A DNA stretch of 36,237 bases from positions 136,570-172,806 of the forward strand of contig DAONFA010000001.1 in assembly GCA_035403355.1 (NCBI GenBank). The letters run 5' to 3'. The notes beneath the pieces were generated by a model that had not been told where the DNA came from, did not search any database, and was given only the letters and a program-made list of their open reading frames with translations. The translations under genes were made by a program, and so were the position numbers. This stretch comes from Candidatus Cloacimonas sp. (GTDB lineage Bacteria; Cloacimonadota; Cloacimonadia; Cloacimonadales; Cloacimonadaceae). Of the stretch, positions 7,915 to 16,105 are shown in pieces. Each line of letters starts with the position of its first letter. The first letter of the stretch is position 1.

Positions 7915-8526
7915 ATGAAACTGATTATAGGGCTGGGAAATCCGGGAAAGGAATTTGAAAACAACCGTCATAATTTGGGATTTATCTGTCTTAACCGTTG
8001 GGCTTTAGACAGGGATAAGAATTTTGTTCAAGGCGATGTTTTTGATTATCTTGTTCTCCCGAGAGCTGTTTTGATTAAACCCAAAACCTATATGAACTGT
8101 TCCGGCGAAGCAATAAAACAGTCCCTGAAGCTATGGAAGATTTCTGAATACCTGGTTATTTATGACGATATAGAACTTCCCGTTGCCACAATTCGTATTC
8201 GTCAAGGGGGAGGAGATGGTGGTCATAACGGTATCAAATCACTGTTAAATGTTCTTGCCCCGGAAGACCTGAAAAGAATTAGGATAGGAATTGGCAGAGA
8301 TAAAGAGATTGCTCCGCGAGATTATGTTTTAGGTGATATTTTACCCTCAGAATGGGAATTGCTGAATCCTGCTATTGATTTAGCAGGTAAATTCATTGAT
8401 CTTTATATAAAATACGATTTCAACGCGGTGTTGAATGAATATAGTATCTGGAAAAAATCCTGTTCCGGGACAGAAAGTTCCGGAAACATTAGTCCAAAGG
8501 AGGAAAATAGTGACAAAGGATTATGA
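7915..8526 (+). CDS. pth: Peptidyl-tRNA hydrolase
   Basis: Releases tRNA from stalled or prematurely released peptidyl-tRNAs. It opens MKLIIGLGNPGKEFENNRHNLGF with the catalytic His in RHNLGF. KPKTYMNCSGEA has the substrate-binding Asn, and DDIELP and GGGDGGHNGIKS are also present. At 203 residues it is slightly long. The final 25 or so residues (after the SIWKK segment) are polar, look non-conserved and overlap the rpsF start by 17 bp. The extension encodes the hairpin that lies just before rpsF, so its RNA role may matter more than its protein sequence. Confidence 0.95.
   Translation: MKLIIGLGNPGKEFENNRHNLGFICLNRWALDRDKNFVQGDVFDYLVLPRAVLIKPKTYMNCSGEAIKQSLKLWKISEYLVIYDDIELPVATIRIRQGGGDGGHNGIKSLLNVLAPEDLKRIRIGIGRDKEIAPRDYVLGDILPSEWELLNPAIDLAGKFIDLYIKYDFNAVLNEYSIWKKSCSGTESSGNISPKEENSDKGL
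8461..8488 (+). promoter_or_regulatory. Possible hairpin in front of rpsF with CCG elements
   Basis: TGTTCCGG (8461-8468) can pair with CCGG-A-AACA (8480-8488) with one bulged A, leaving an 11-nt loop, 9 nt before the AAGGAGG site of rpsF. In several bacteria S6:S18 autoregulates through a leader stem with a CCG element. This site has CCG on both arms and the right position. Whether it matches the known S6:S18 motif fold is not established from sequence alone. It lies inside the pth coding end. Confidence 0.25.
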
Positions 8527-8797
8527 ACTAATGGTGATATTAGTTCCCACCTTAAGTGTAGAAGAAGCCAATGCAATGAATGATAAAATGCTGGCTTTGG
8601 TAACAGAGAACGGTGGAGAAATCACCAAAATTGACCCCTGGGGCAAGCGCATGCTGGCTTACCCTATCAAGAAGCATAAAGAGGGCTATTACTTCGTAGA
8701 TTATTTCAAATTGGACAGCTTAGCGGTGAAGAAACTAAAAGCTCAGTTCAATATTAACGAGAACATATTACGCCACTTATTTGTGGCAAAAGATTGA
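8510..8797 (+). CDS. rpsF: 30S ribosomal protein S6
   Basis: 95 residues from a GTG at 8510, which has a strong AAGGAGG site (8497-8503) and gives the correct S6 length and N-terminus (MTKDYELMVILVPTLS). The open frame extends further upstream to 8435 but the extra residues are unlike S6. Landmarks are DPWGKRMLAYPIKKHKEGYY and the F-K-L-x(9)-K-L-K-A-Q-F-N-I-N-E-N-I-L-R-H segment. It binds 16S rRNA with S18. The start overlaps the pth end by 17 bp. It heads the classic rpsF-ssb-rpsR-rplI cluster. Confidence 0.96.
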   Translation: MTKDYELMVILVPTLSVEEANAMNDKMLALVTENGGEITKIDPWGKRMLAYPIKKHKEGYYFVDYFKLDSLAVKKLKAQFNINENILRHLFVAKD

Positions 8798-8808
8798 GGA
8801 GAAAAGAA

Positions 8809-9264
8809 ATGGCTGACTTAAAAGTTCCGCGATTAAACAGATGCATTTTCAGTGGTAGAATCGGTAACGATATAGAACTGAAATATACGCCTAAAGGCAC
8901 TCCGGTAGTTCGGCTGGTAGTTGCTGTTGACCGTCGCTACAAGGATGAAACAGATCAATGGCAAACGGTTACAAGTTGGATTGACTGTGTAGCATGGAAT
9001 AAATGGGCTGAATTTGCAGCCAATCAAGCTCACAAGGGAAGTGCTGTAATAATTGAAGGCAGAATTGAAACCCGCAACTGGACAGACCAAAATAACCAGA
9101 ACCGGAAAGCGGTGGAAGTGATTGTAGATGTGATGCATACTTTGGAATGGAGACCACGCGAAGAAGGTTCTGCTCCTGTTAACGAAGAAGTTCCTTTTCC
9201 CACGGAAGAAATTACACCCCAGCATTCTCCTTCCACTACCACAACTGACGATGTTCCATTTTAG
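8809..9264 (+). CDS. ssb: Single-stranded DNA-binding protein
   Basis: 151 residues from ATG 8809, behind GAGGAGAAAAG. An OB-fold domain spans about residues 6-115 (CIFSGRIGNDIELKYTPKGTP, TSWIDCVAWNKWAE, GSAVIIEGRIETR-W). A short Pro/Thr/Glu linker ends in the acidic tip TDDVPF, the SSB tail that docks replication and repair partners. It lies between rpsF and rpsR as in most bacteria. The frame is open 15 bp further upstream, but that extension (MRRKE) overlaps the rpsF stop and lacks a better ribosome site. Confidence 0.97.
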   Translation: MADLKVPRLNRCIFSGRIGNDIELKYTPKGTPVVRLVVAVDRRYKDETDQWQTVTSWIDCVAWNKWAEFAANQAHKGSAVIIEGRIETRNWTDQNNQNRKAVEVIVDVMHTLEWRPREEGSAPVNEEVPFPTEEITPQHSPSTTTTDDVPF

Positions 9265-9273
9265 GAGTGAGCA

Positions 9274-9510
9274 ATGAATACCAACGAAAGAAAGAAAAAA
9301 TTTATCCGCAAGAAATACTGCAAGTTCTGTGCGAATAAAGAACTCGTGATTGATTACAAGAATGTGGATATTTTTAAATCCTATATCTCGGAAGTGGGAA
9401 AAATTGAACCGGCTCGTTTAACAGGAAATTGTGCTAAACATCAAAGGAAGCTTGCTCAGGAAATTAAGCGGGCTCGGCAGATGGCATTAATTCCCTATGT
9501 AATTGAGTAA
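9274..9510 (+). CDS. rpsR: 30S ribosomal protein S18 (zinc-binding type)
   Basis: 78 residues. RKKYCKFCANKE supplies the CxxC pair, and GNCAKHQRKLAQEIKRARQMALIPY supplies Cys plus His, so this looks like the zinc-ribbon (C+) form of S18. The RLTG-x-C-x-K-H-Q-R-x-L block is diagnostic. It partners S6 on the small-subunit platform. GGAG lies 6 bp before the ATG. The stop codon abuts the next ATG at 9511 directly. Confidence 0.97.
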   Translation: MNTNERKKKFIRKKYCKFCANKELVIDYKNVDIFKSYISEVGKIEPARLTGNCAKHQRKLAQEIKRARQMALIPYVIE

Positions 9511-10347
9511 ATGCTGATTTTTCCCCTGATTATTGGAGCTTTATCACTATTAAGTCCTTTTTTGGCTATAATAGTGTATATGCTCTATATAGCTAAAACA
9601 GCTGAGCAGAATTTAACCAAGCCCCTGCCGGCATTTTTGTTGTTTGTTCCGGTTCCGGCAGCGATGCTTATTTTTGATACCCAAATAAGCACCCGCTTAT
9701 TATGTTTGGATGCTATTTTTACCGTAGGATTGCCGGTTTTGGCTTTTCTGCTTGTGGTGAAGTATAATCATCTGTTAAGCAACGGTTTTTTGGCATCTTT
9801 CATAGTTATTGCCGCCTGGGGGATAGTTCGCTATTATTTATTCCAAACATATCAGAATGAACTTTTTGAGCAGGGGATAGCAATGGTGAAAGATAGAATG
9901 CCGTCTTTGCTGGATAATTCACTGATGGAGCAGACATTACCGCTGTGGAAAGAGATAATTCCTTCAATTTGGATTGTATCCCAATCCCTTGCCTGGCTGA
10001 TTGCTTATTTGCTTTTTGAGTGGAGGTTAAAGGTACCTAATCGGATTGCGAACTTGAAGTTTACGGGGTTTTATAATCTGCTCATCATTGCTGTTTTACC
10101 GCTATATTATTTTAGTCAGACCAGAGCGCTGTTTTTGAACTTGTTGATTTCGTTATGTATAATTCCTTTTATTCAAGGAGCAGCATTGGTTTGGCAGCGT
10201 TTAGGGATGATTTTTGCCAACCGTTTTATTAGTGGTTTATTTATGATCATCATAGTTCTGTATGCCAATATTCTACTTGTCCTTTTGGGTTTCGGGAATA
10301 TGTGGTTTACGAAAAGAAATATAACTCCTGGAGGAAATGCAGCATGA
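9511..10347 (+). CDS. YybS/DUF2232-like polytopic membrane protein
   Basis: 278 residues, strongly hydrophobic, with about eight predicted membrane spans. Examples are residues 1-28, 38-58, 68-86, 91-110, 148-170, 190-206, 207-225 and 240-265. The position between rpsR and rplI and the overall topology match YybS-type (DUF2232) proteins, which often sit in the S18-L9 cluster; the family assignment rests partly on this context. Its function is unknown. It starts at the base after the rpsR stop and its own TGA overlaps the rplI ATG (ATGA), so translation is coupled on both sides. Confidence 0.65.
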   Translation: MLIFPLIIGALSLLSPFLAIIVYMLYIAKTAEQNLTKPLPAFLLFVPVPAAMLIFDTQISTRLLCLDAIFTVGLPVLAFLLVVKYNHLLSNGFLASFIVIAAWGIVRYYLFQTYQNELFEQGIAMVKDRMPSLLDNSLMEQTLPLWKEIIPSIWIVSQSLAWLIAYLLFEWRLKVPNRIANLKFTGFYNLLIIAVLPLYYFSQTRALFLNLLISLCIIPFIQGAALVWQRLGMIFANRFISGLFMIIIVLYANILLVLLGFGNMWFTKRNITPGGNAA

Positions 10348-10790
10348 AAGTTATTATGCTGAAGACAATAGAAAAAGTGGGAAATCAGGGTGAGGTTATT
10401 AATGTGAAGCGTGGTTTTGCCCGAAACTATCTGATTCCCCGTGGTTTTGCCATTTATGCTACCCCGGCAAATATGAAAAATCTTGCCGTTATCAAGAATA
10501 AACTTGCCGCCGAAGAAGAAAAGTTACTTGCCGAATTAAAAAACCTTGCGGAAAAAATTGCTGCTACAAAGTTGGTTTTTATGCGCAAGGTTGATGAGAG
10601 CGGCAGTATGTTCGGTTCCGTATCCGAACTGGATATTATGCATAGTTTAGAAGAACAGGGAATTACCATTCAAAAGAATGCAGTATTTATGGATAAGCAT
10701 TATAAAGAATTGGGCGAATTCAATGTGCCGATCCATTTGCATAAAGATGTAAATTGCACGCTTAATATAGTTATTGAGCCCGAACAATAA
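10344..10790 (+). CDS. rplI: 50S ribosomal protein L9
   Basis: 148 residues from ATG 10344, the standard L9 length. A longer open frame to 10302 is inside the upstream membrane gene and does not look like L9. The N-terminal signature spans VGNQGEVINVKRGFARNYL and continues IPRGFA. A long connecting helix of Lys/Glu/Ala follows, then the C-terminal domain (KVDESGSMFGSVSELDI). CTGGAGGAA lies 7 bp upstream. It binds 23S rRNA at the base of the L1 stalk and helps maintain reading frame. Confidence 0.97.
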   Translation: MKVIMLKTIEKVGNQGEVINVKRGFARNYLIPRGFAIYATPANMKNLAVIKNKLAAEEEKLLAELKNLAEKIAATKLVFMRKVDESGSMFGSVSELDIMHSLEEQGITIQKNAVFMDKHYKELGEFNVPIHLHKDVNCTLNIVIEPEQ

Positions 10791-10808
10791 TAAAACCGGG
10801 AGGTTTTA

Positions 10809-11384
10809 ATGTCCGATTTATGGTTTAAGATCAAACAGATAATCACTTTGGTAGTGTTTATCCTTGCTCTATCGCTATTAGGAATGATAAGTGGTCAGCC
10901 CGTTATGATTGCTGGCTATGGTGTCTTTTTTCTGGTTGTAGTAGCAATAATGTTTTACCTCACTCGGAGGCGTCAACGCCATTTTGAAAAGGAGAAAGAA
11001 TCATCAGATATCTTTAGAATGATCTTGGGAATCATATTATTAGTATTGGCATTGATTACTCCACCGATAATTATTTTGCGCACCAATTTAATTACTCTTC
11101 CCGATACAATTAAAAGTGGTGCAGCGTTAGCTATCGTAGCCGGGATTACCATTCTGTTTATTGCGTTAACTCTTCTGGCTGTTTATTTTATCAATAATCG
11201 CGGCAAGCAGGTTAGCAACAGAGTTATCGGTTACATTCTATATGTTATTGCTGCTATAGTCCCCGGATTTTTAATGAGCAGAGTGGACAAGACAACCCTC
11301 GGTGTCGGTTCCGTATATTATGTAGCACTGCTCGTTTTAATTCTATCTTATAGCGGCTACGGTTTAATCACTAATCGGGAATAA
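10809..11384 (+). CDS. Small polytopic membrane protein of unknown function
   Basis: 191 residues with about six predicted spans: residues 10-30, 33-51, 68-88, 104-127, 137-156 and 163-183. A basic loop (YLTRRRQRHFEKEKESS) follows span 2. No family is recognised and no catalytic motif is visible. GGGAGG precedes the ATG by 6 bp, and it lies 18 bp after rplI, so it is the last gene of this operon before a hairpin. The place after rplI is often taken by dnaB in other bacteria; this protein is unrelated to it. Confidence 0.7.
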   Translation: MSDLWFKIKQIITLVVFILALSLLGMISGQPVMIAGYGVFFLVVVAIMFYLTRRRQRHFEKEKESSDIFRMILGIILLVLALITPPIIILRTNLITLPDTIKSGAALAIVAGITILFIALTLLAVYFINNRGKQVSNRVIGYILYVIAAIVPGFLMSRVDKTTLGVGSVYYVALLVLILSYSGYGLITNRE

Positions 11385-11408
11385 ACAGTTTTTCAGCTGA
11401 ACTTAAGT

Positions 11409-11447
11409 CCTTCACCGGAGAAGTAATTTTCCGGTGAGGGCTCTTTA
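11409..11447 (+). terminator. Hairpin after the prs-rplI run
   Basis: TCACCGGA (11412-11419) pairs perfectly with TCCGGTGA (11430-11437), and flanking CCT/AGG extends it with a bulge. The loop is 10 nt. It is followed by GGGCTCTTTACT, a poor U-tract. It lies 25 bp after the membrane-protein stop and 16 bp before the DUF721 gene. A leaky terminator is the likely reading. Confidence 0.5.
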
Positions 11448-11453
11448 CTGCAG

Positions 11454-11768
11454 ATGTCTTTCAGTTCTTTTTCCGAGTTATCCACTTCTCTTCTTTACCG
11501 TTTAGGTGGTGAAAAATATCGTTCTTTCATTCATATCTTTCTTGCCTGGCAGAAAGTGGTGGGGGAAATTTTGGCGGAAAGATCGCATCCATCAAAACTG
11601 GAAAACGGAGTGCTCTTCGTTACTGTGCAGAATAATACCTGGATGCAGGAATTACTGTTAAGAAAGCAGGAGATTATTTCCCGCTATAAAATCTTATACA
11701 AGGAGGAGATTGCCGATATCATTTTTCTCATTGGCAGTCCAAAACGCAAATGCAAAAGACGCAAATAG
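11454..11768 (+). CDS. DUF721 / DciA-like protein
   Basis: 104 residues. The pattern W-Q-K-V-V-G, then SHPSKLENGVLFVTVQNNTWMQELLLRK, is the DUF721 core, which has a KH-like fold. In many bacteria lacking dnaC or dnaI, the DUF721-containing DciA interacts with the replicative helicase DnaB. This one is short and has no extra domain, so a helicase-loading role is plausible but not shown. The tail is basic (SPKRKCKRRK). It overlaps rpe by 19 bp. No strong ribosome site is visible before 11454. Confidence 0.75.
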   Translation: MSFSSFSELSTSLLYRLGGEKYRSFIHIFLAWQKVVGEILAERSHPSKLENGVLFVTVQNNTWMQELLLRKQEIISRYKILYKEEIADIIFLIGSPKRKCKRRK

Positions 11769-12403
11769 CTCCATCATTGTTATCAGCAGATTTCGGTAAT
11801 TTGGCAGCCGAAATTTCCGCTTTGGAAGCTGCAGGAGCCGATATCCTGCATTTGGACATTATGGATGGACACTATGTTCCCAATCTCAGTTTCGGGTTTC
11901 CGCTCATTAGAAAAATCAGGGAATTAACCAAGCTGCCTTTGGATGTCCATTTAATGGTAACGAATCCGGATTTTCACATCCAGCTTTTATTGGAGATGGA
12001 TGTGCAATGGGTCAGTTTTCATCAGGAGACCTGCTATCATAGTCACCGCTTAATTCAAAAACTGAAAGAAAAAGGGATTAAAGCGGGCTTAGCATTAAAT
12101 CCGGGAACCCCGATTGGAACTTTGGAAGCCCTGTTACCAGATTTGGACTATATTTTAGTGATGAGCGTTAATCCCGGCTATTCCGCTCAGGAATTTATCC
12201 CTGCTGCTATTTACAAAATCTGGGATTTGTTTAATTTACGGAAAAAAGGCAATTATCGCTATCTGATTGAAGTGGACGGAGGAGTTACTGCTGCTAATGC
12301 TAAAGCAATTAAAGAAGCGGGAACTGATATTCTGGTTTCGGCATCCTATATTTTTAGCAGCCAGGATTACCCAATGGCAATTTCCGCATTACGCAATGCA
12401 TAA
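11750..12403 (+). CDS. rpe: Ribulose-phosphate 3-epimerase
   Basis: Interconverts ribulose 5-phosphate and xylulose 5-phosphate in the pentose phosphate pathway. A 217-residue TIM barrel of normal length. APSLLSADF (first strand and Ser), LHLDIMDGHYVPN (metal-binding His and Asp), PLDVHLMV (His), LVMSVNPGYSAQ and EVDGGV (catalytic Asp) are all present. The ATG at 11750 lies inside the DUF721 gene (19-bp overlap), which implies coupling. It lies 17 bp before ffh. Confidence 0.96.
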   Translation: MQKTQIAPSLLSADFGNLAAEISALEAAGADILHLDIMDGHYVPNLSFGFPLIRKIRELTKLPLDVHLMVTNPDFHIQLLLEMDVQWVSFHQETCYHSHRLIQKLKEKGIKAGLALNPGTPIGTLEALLPDLDYILVMSVNPGYSAQEFIPAAIYKIWDLFNLRKKGNYRYLIEVDGGVTAANAKAIKEAGTDILVSASYIFSSQDYPMAISALRNA

Positions 12404-12420
12404 TTGATGAAGGATTAAAA

Positions 12421-13761
12421 ATGTTTGATAATCTATCGGAACGGCTGGATAAGATATTTCGTAACCTGAAAGGGAAAGGTTATTTAACCGAAGATAACAT
12501 AAAAGCGGGTTTGCGGGAAGTGCGGATGGCGCTTCTGGAAGCAGATGTAAACTATAAAATTGTTAAGAACTTCGTTGCGGAAGTGGAAAAACGCGCATTG
12601 GGGGTGGAGGTTTTAAAATCCTTAACTCCCGGTCAACAAGTTGTAAAAATCGTTTATGAGCAGCTTGTTAATTTGATGGATACCGAAGGTTTTCAATTCA
12701 AGGTCTATAACAATCGCCTCACTAAAGTGATGTTGGTAGGTTTGCAGGGCTCAGGAAAAACAACTGCCTGTGCCAAATTAGCTGCCTTTTACCGTAAAAA
12801 AAGCATCAAACCGATGCTTGTTGCCTGTGATGTTTACCGTCCTGCAGCCGTAGATCAGCTGAAAATTTTGGGCAAACAAATTGGAGTTCCTGTCATTTCA
12901 GAAGAGACGAATAATATTCTAAAAATTGCCGATTCCGCTTTAGCGCAAGCAGATAAGGAAATGGTTAATTTGCTGATTTTTGATACCGCAGGACGCCTGC
13001 ACATAGATGAACCGATGATGGAAGAAGTGGCACGCCTGAAAACACATATCAAACCGGATTATATCTTCTTCGTGGCAGATGCTACAACGGGACAGGATGC
13101 CGTAACCATTGCCCGGGAATTTTATGATAAACTTGCCTTTGATGCTGTTATATTAACAAAACTGGATGGTGATGCCCGCGGAGGCGCAGCTCTATCAATT
13201 AAAGCAGTCACCGGAAGACCAGTAGCTTTCGTCGGCATCGGAGAAAAAGTTAGCGACCTGGAAATTTTTTATCCTGAACGAATGGCAAGCCGTATTTTGG
13301 GTATGGGCGATGTTTTAACCCTGATTGAAAAAGCAGAAGATGCTATGGATAAGGATGCCGAGGAAAAACTTGCCCGCAAAATGCTGAAAAATCAGTTCAC
13401 CTTTAATGACTTCCTGAAACAACTGCAAAGCATAAAAAAAATGGGCTCGCTGGAATCCATTATCAGGATGATACCTGGTTTGGGGCATAAACTTCCTGCT
13501 GATTTGCAAATTGACGATAAAGCCCTGAAACATATTGAAGCTATTATTCAATCTATGACTGAAAAAGAACGCGAGCATCCGGAAATTATTAACGGCAGCA
13601 GACGCCTGCGTATAGCAAAAGGTTGCGGTCGCAGCGTTACGGAAGTGAACAGATTGTTGCGTCAGTTTGAGGAAATGAAAAAAATGCTGAAAAAAGTGAA
13701 TACACCTCAGGGATTGAAACACATTGAAAGAATGATGGGCGGAAATAAACCGAATTTTTAA
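12421..13761 (+). CDS. ffh: Signal recognition particle GTPase Ffh (SRP54)
   Basis: 446 residues. An N domain (1-90) is followed by a G domain with the P-loop GLQGSGKTT (107-115), DTAGR (188-192) and TKLDGDARGGA (246-256). A Met-rich C-terminal M domain (about 300-446) binds signal peptides and 4.5S RNA; it contains the SRRLRIAKGCGRSVTEVN segment. It targets nascent membrane and secreted proteins to FtsY. A GAAGGA site lies before the ATG. The SRP RNA gene was not seen in this window. It ends a co-directional block; no clear terminator follows. Confidence 0.97.
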   Translation: MFDNLSERLDKIFRNLKGKGYLTEDNIKAGLREVRMALLEADVNYKIVKNFVAEVEKRALGVEVLKSLTPGQQVVKIVYEQLVNLMDTEGFQFKVYNNRLTKVMLVGLQGSGKTTACAKLAAFYRKKSIKPMLVACDVYRPAAVDQLKILGKQIGVPVISEETNNILKIADSALAQADKEMVNLLIFDTAGRLHIDEPMMEEVARLKTHIKPDYIFFVADATTGQDAVTIAREFYDKLAFDAVILTKLDGDARGGAALSIKAVTGRPVAFVGIGEKVSDLEIFYPERMASRILGMGDVLTLIEKAEDAMDKDAEEKLARKMLKNQFTFNDFLKQLQSIKKMGSLESIIRMIPGLGHKLPADLQIDDKALKHIEAIIQSMTEKEREHPEIINGSRRLRIAKGCGRSVTEVNRLLRQFEEMKKMLKKVNTPQGLKHIERMMGGNKPNF

Positions 13762-14304
13762 GCAATGAATTTCAGATCAACGGGAGTGCAGGGTTTTTAA
13801 ATGAGGATTACAGAGGGAAAAATAAATTTAATAAGAAAGCAAAGATAGAAACAACAATTTTCAGGTTTAGTTCTTTGAAAACCACTATTTGAGCTATCGC
13901 AATGATTATACAGGTGCACAAAAATCCCTGAAAGCAATGTAATTATTGCGAGGAAGGCAAAACCCCCGCGGAAAGATAGGCACAATTTTAACAAGACCGT
14001 TCATATTTCCAACATACTCGTTCCTTTTATACTCCTTTAACGACTCTTTAACGATTCTTTAACGCGACTAAAGGAGCGTTAAAGCAGTTATAAAGAAATG
14101 TTAATTAACCAACTGGGCAACACACAATAACGCATTCGGACATAATAAGATATGATAGGAATATTTGCTCATGCAGCTCACAGCCAAAATAATACAAGAG
14201 ACACCATAAACATTTATGCCAAATAAAGCAGACGAGAGAAAATCGGGTTGGCAAAAAAAGAACCGGCAATCAATTCTATCGGAATAACATAATTCAGGTC
14301 TAAT
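13762..14304. other. Convergent intergenic region with an 11-bp iterated repeat
   Basis: About 540 bp between ffh (+) and the ABC ATPase (-). It is AT-rich. The only structure found is the repeat at 14035-14084. No frame resembling a permease was found, although that component is missing from the neighbouring transporter. A 65-codon minus frame at 13797-13994 begins with a hydrophobic stretch but has no other support. Confidence 0.5.
14035..14084. repeat. 11-bp iterated repeat (CTTTAACGAYT x3) with inverted half-site
   Basis: CTTTAACGACT (14035-14045), CTTTAACGATT (14046-14056) and CTTTAACGCGA (14057-14067) are exact 11-bp tandem units. CTTTAACGC (14057-14065) is then mirrored by GCGTTAAAG (14076-14084), and CCTTTA/TAAAGG brackets the array. 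The layout of direct 11-mers meeting an inverted copy resembles the CGATACGGGAA family at 2336, 24538 and 35883, although the sequence differs. Confidence 0.85.
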
Positions 14305-15075
14305 TTACAATTGCTCTGTTTTATCATCTCCATAAACCAGTTTACTGCGTATCCTCGTTTTTAGTTTCAGCTGCTCTTCCGGGCTTAAAGGTGCATTTCT
14401 ATGTAGTTCTATCCTTTCCAGAAAAGTTCCGGGATTGATACTCATCAGTTCAATTCTATCCGAAAGCATAATAGCTTCGTCTATATCGTGGGTAACTAAA
14501 ATAACGGTTAAATTCAGCAGTTGGACAATATCTTTCAGCCATGCCTGTAATTGACTGCGGGTTAACGCATCCAGTTTTGCCAGCGGTTCATCCAAAAGCA
14601 AAATTTCGGCGCTGCTCATATAGGTTCTTAACAAAGCTACACGCTGTTTCAATCCCCCTGAAAGCTGGTAGGGTAAATGTTCGGTGTAATTTTGCAAGCC
14701 AAAAAGAGGCAGTAGTTCCATAATTTTCTTTTTTGCCTCTTTTTCGTTTCCATTTTTCACCTTCACCGGTAGCAAAATATTTTGCATTGTAGTTAGCCAG
14801 GGGAAGAGTAAATCGTCTTGGGGCATATAACCCAAATAACCGGTTTTTCCTGTAATATCCACACCTTCAAGAACAATATTTCCTTTATCGGGTTTGGTGA
14901 TTCCAGCTAAAAGTTCCAAAAAAGTGCTTTTTCCGCAACCGCTGGGACCAATGATACTAACAAACTGTCCTGCGGTTATCTGAAACTGCAAGTTATCCAG
15001 AACTACAACCAGCGAATTCTTGAAGAAAAATGACTTACGAATATCCTTCGCTTCCAGGATGCTTTCTGGTGTCAT
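14305..15075 (-). CDS. ABC transporter ATP-binding protein (nitrate/sulfonate/thiamine-precursor type)
   Basis: 256 residues with a complete nucleotide-binding domain: Walker A GPSGCGKST (about residues 43-51), Q-loop MPQDD, signature LSGGLKQR (family LSGGMRQR), Walker B ILLLDEPLAKLD and switch THDID. It energises uptake of the ligand bound by the lipoprotein encoded just upstream. It starts 2 bp after that gene's stop with no Shine-Dalgarno, so it is probably translated by coupling. Closest by type to the SsuB/TauB/ThiZ group. No permease gene follows; 540 bp of non-coding sequence does. Confidence 0.9.
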   Translation of the reverse strand: MTPESILEAKDIRKSFFFKNSLVVVLDNLQFQITAGQFVSIIGPSGCGKSTFLELLAGITKPDKGNIVLEGVDITGKTGYLGYMPQDDLLFPWLTTMQNILLPVKVKNGNEKEAKKKIMELLPLFGLQNYTEHLPYQLSGGLKQRVALLRTYMSSAEILLLDEPLAKLDALTRSQLQAWLKDIVQLLNLTVILVTHDIDEAIMLSDRIELMSINPGTFLERIELHRNAPLSPEEQLKLKTRIRSKLVYGDDKTEQL

Positions 15076-15077
15076 AT

Positions 15078-16085
15078 TTACTTGGGCAGGTATTCGTTAG
15101 AAAATGCTTTATTGGGATCAACTGCAAGCAGAATAAGGCGTTGCTGATACATCCAGTCACAAAATCGTTTCCAGACAGTTAAATTTTGTGTTCCCCAGGA
15201 AGAAGCATCGCTCTGATATTCTTTCGCCAGATATTGCATACTGCGTTTAACTTGCTCGGGATTTAGTTCAGGGACATTTTTCAGCAAAATAGCCGCTGCG
15301 GAATCCGGTTTGGCGATACAATACTCATAACCCTTTTTCAGAGCAGTAATAAATTTAGTGGCGGTCTCGGGATTTTTTGCCAGATAATCTTCGCTGCTGA
15401 TAATAACAGGTGTATAATAGTCAAAAACAGGGTCTATTTCTTTGAGGGGTATATAGTTTAAGGCAATGCCTCTTCTTTCCGCTTCCACACCGTCCCAGCC
15501 ATAATAAATCCACTCAAAATCTGCATCTTTGCCAATCGTGGAAAAGAAATCGTAAATTCCTGAAATAATGGTTACCGTATTGAAATCGGCACCATATTTT
15601 GCCATTGTTGCTTTCAAGATTGCCAGCTCGGAAGGAGAATCCCAGGAACCGTATTTCTTGCCTTCAAAATCAAGCGGACTCTTTATTCCTGAACTTTTTA
15701 ACGAGGCAAAACCGGAAGTATTATGCTGAATAACAGCTGCAATGGATACCAGAGGGATGTTTTCACTTCTGGCACGAATTACATTTTCCTGATAGCTTAC
15801 ACCAAAGGCACTTTTTCCGGTGGCAACAATTTGGTCGGTAACATTTTGTCCCGGTTGCTGAATATCCACCTCCAAACCTTGCTCTTGAAAGTAACCCAGT
15901 TCTTTGGCTACATAAATTCCGGTGTGATTGGTATTGGGTGTCCAATCCAATGTAACTGAGACCTTTTGCAATTTTGCCTGTTCCTGTTTTTGGCTTTTCG
16001 GATTACAGGAAGTAAGGCAAAGAACAACCATAAGTGCTAAAATTAAACAGCACCAGGGACTAAAGGGATTAACACGGGTTTTCAT
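15078..16085 (-). CDS. ABC transporter substrate-binding lipoprotein, NMT1/THI5 (ThiY-like)
   Basis: 335 residues with a lipoprotein signal ending LCLTSC (lipobox, Cys 27 or so). The motif LDWTPNTNHTGIYVAKELGYF is the hallmark of the ThiY/NMT1 family, which binds pyrimidine precursors of thiamine (formyl-aminopyrimidine or HMP). YGSWDSPSEL and the C-terminal helices fit the SBP fold. An AAAGGAG site lies 7 bp before the ATG. No TPP riboswitch (no CTGAGA...ACCTGA pattern) was found in the 227 bp upstream, so thiamine control is not evident. Substrate is inferred from the motif only. Confidence 0.85.
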   Translation of the reverse strand: MKTRVNPFSPWCCLILALMVVLCLTSCNPKSQKQEQAKLQKVSVTLDWTPNTNHTGIYVAKELGYFQEQGLEVDIQQPGQNVTDQIVATGKSAFGVSYQENVIRARSENIPLVSIAAVIQHNTSGFASLKSSGIKSPLDFEGKKYGSWDSPSELAILKATMAKYGADFNTVTIISGIYDFFSTIGKDADFEWIYYGWDGVEAERRGIALNYIPLKEIDPVFDYYTPVIISSEDYLAKNPETATKFITALKKGYEYCIAKPDSAAAILLKNVPELNPEQVKRSMQYLAKEYQSDASSWGTQNLTVWKRFCDWMYQQRLILLAVDPNKAFSNEYLPK

Positions 16086-16105
16086 TTATGCTCCTTTTTT
16101 TCTCA

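Noticed and set aside
13797..13994. 65-codon minus-strand hydrophobic frame after ffh
   Set aside because: Cys/Phe-rich with no family pattern, no ribosome site and too short to be the missing permease.
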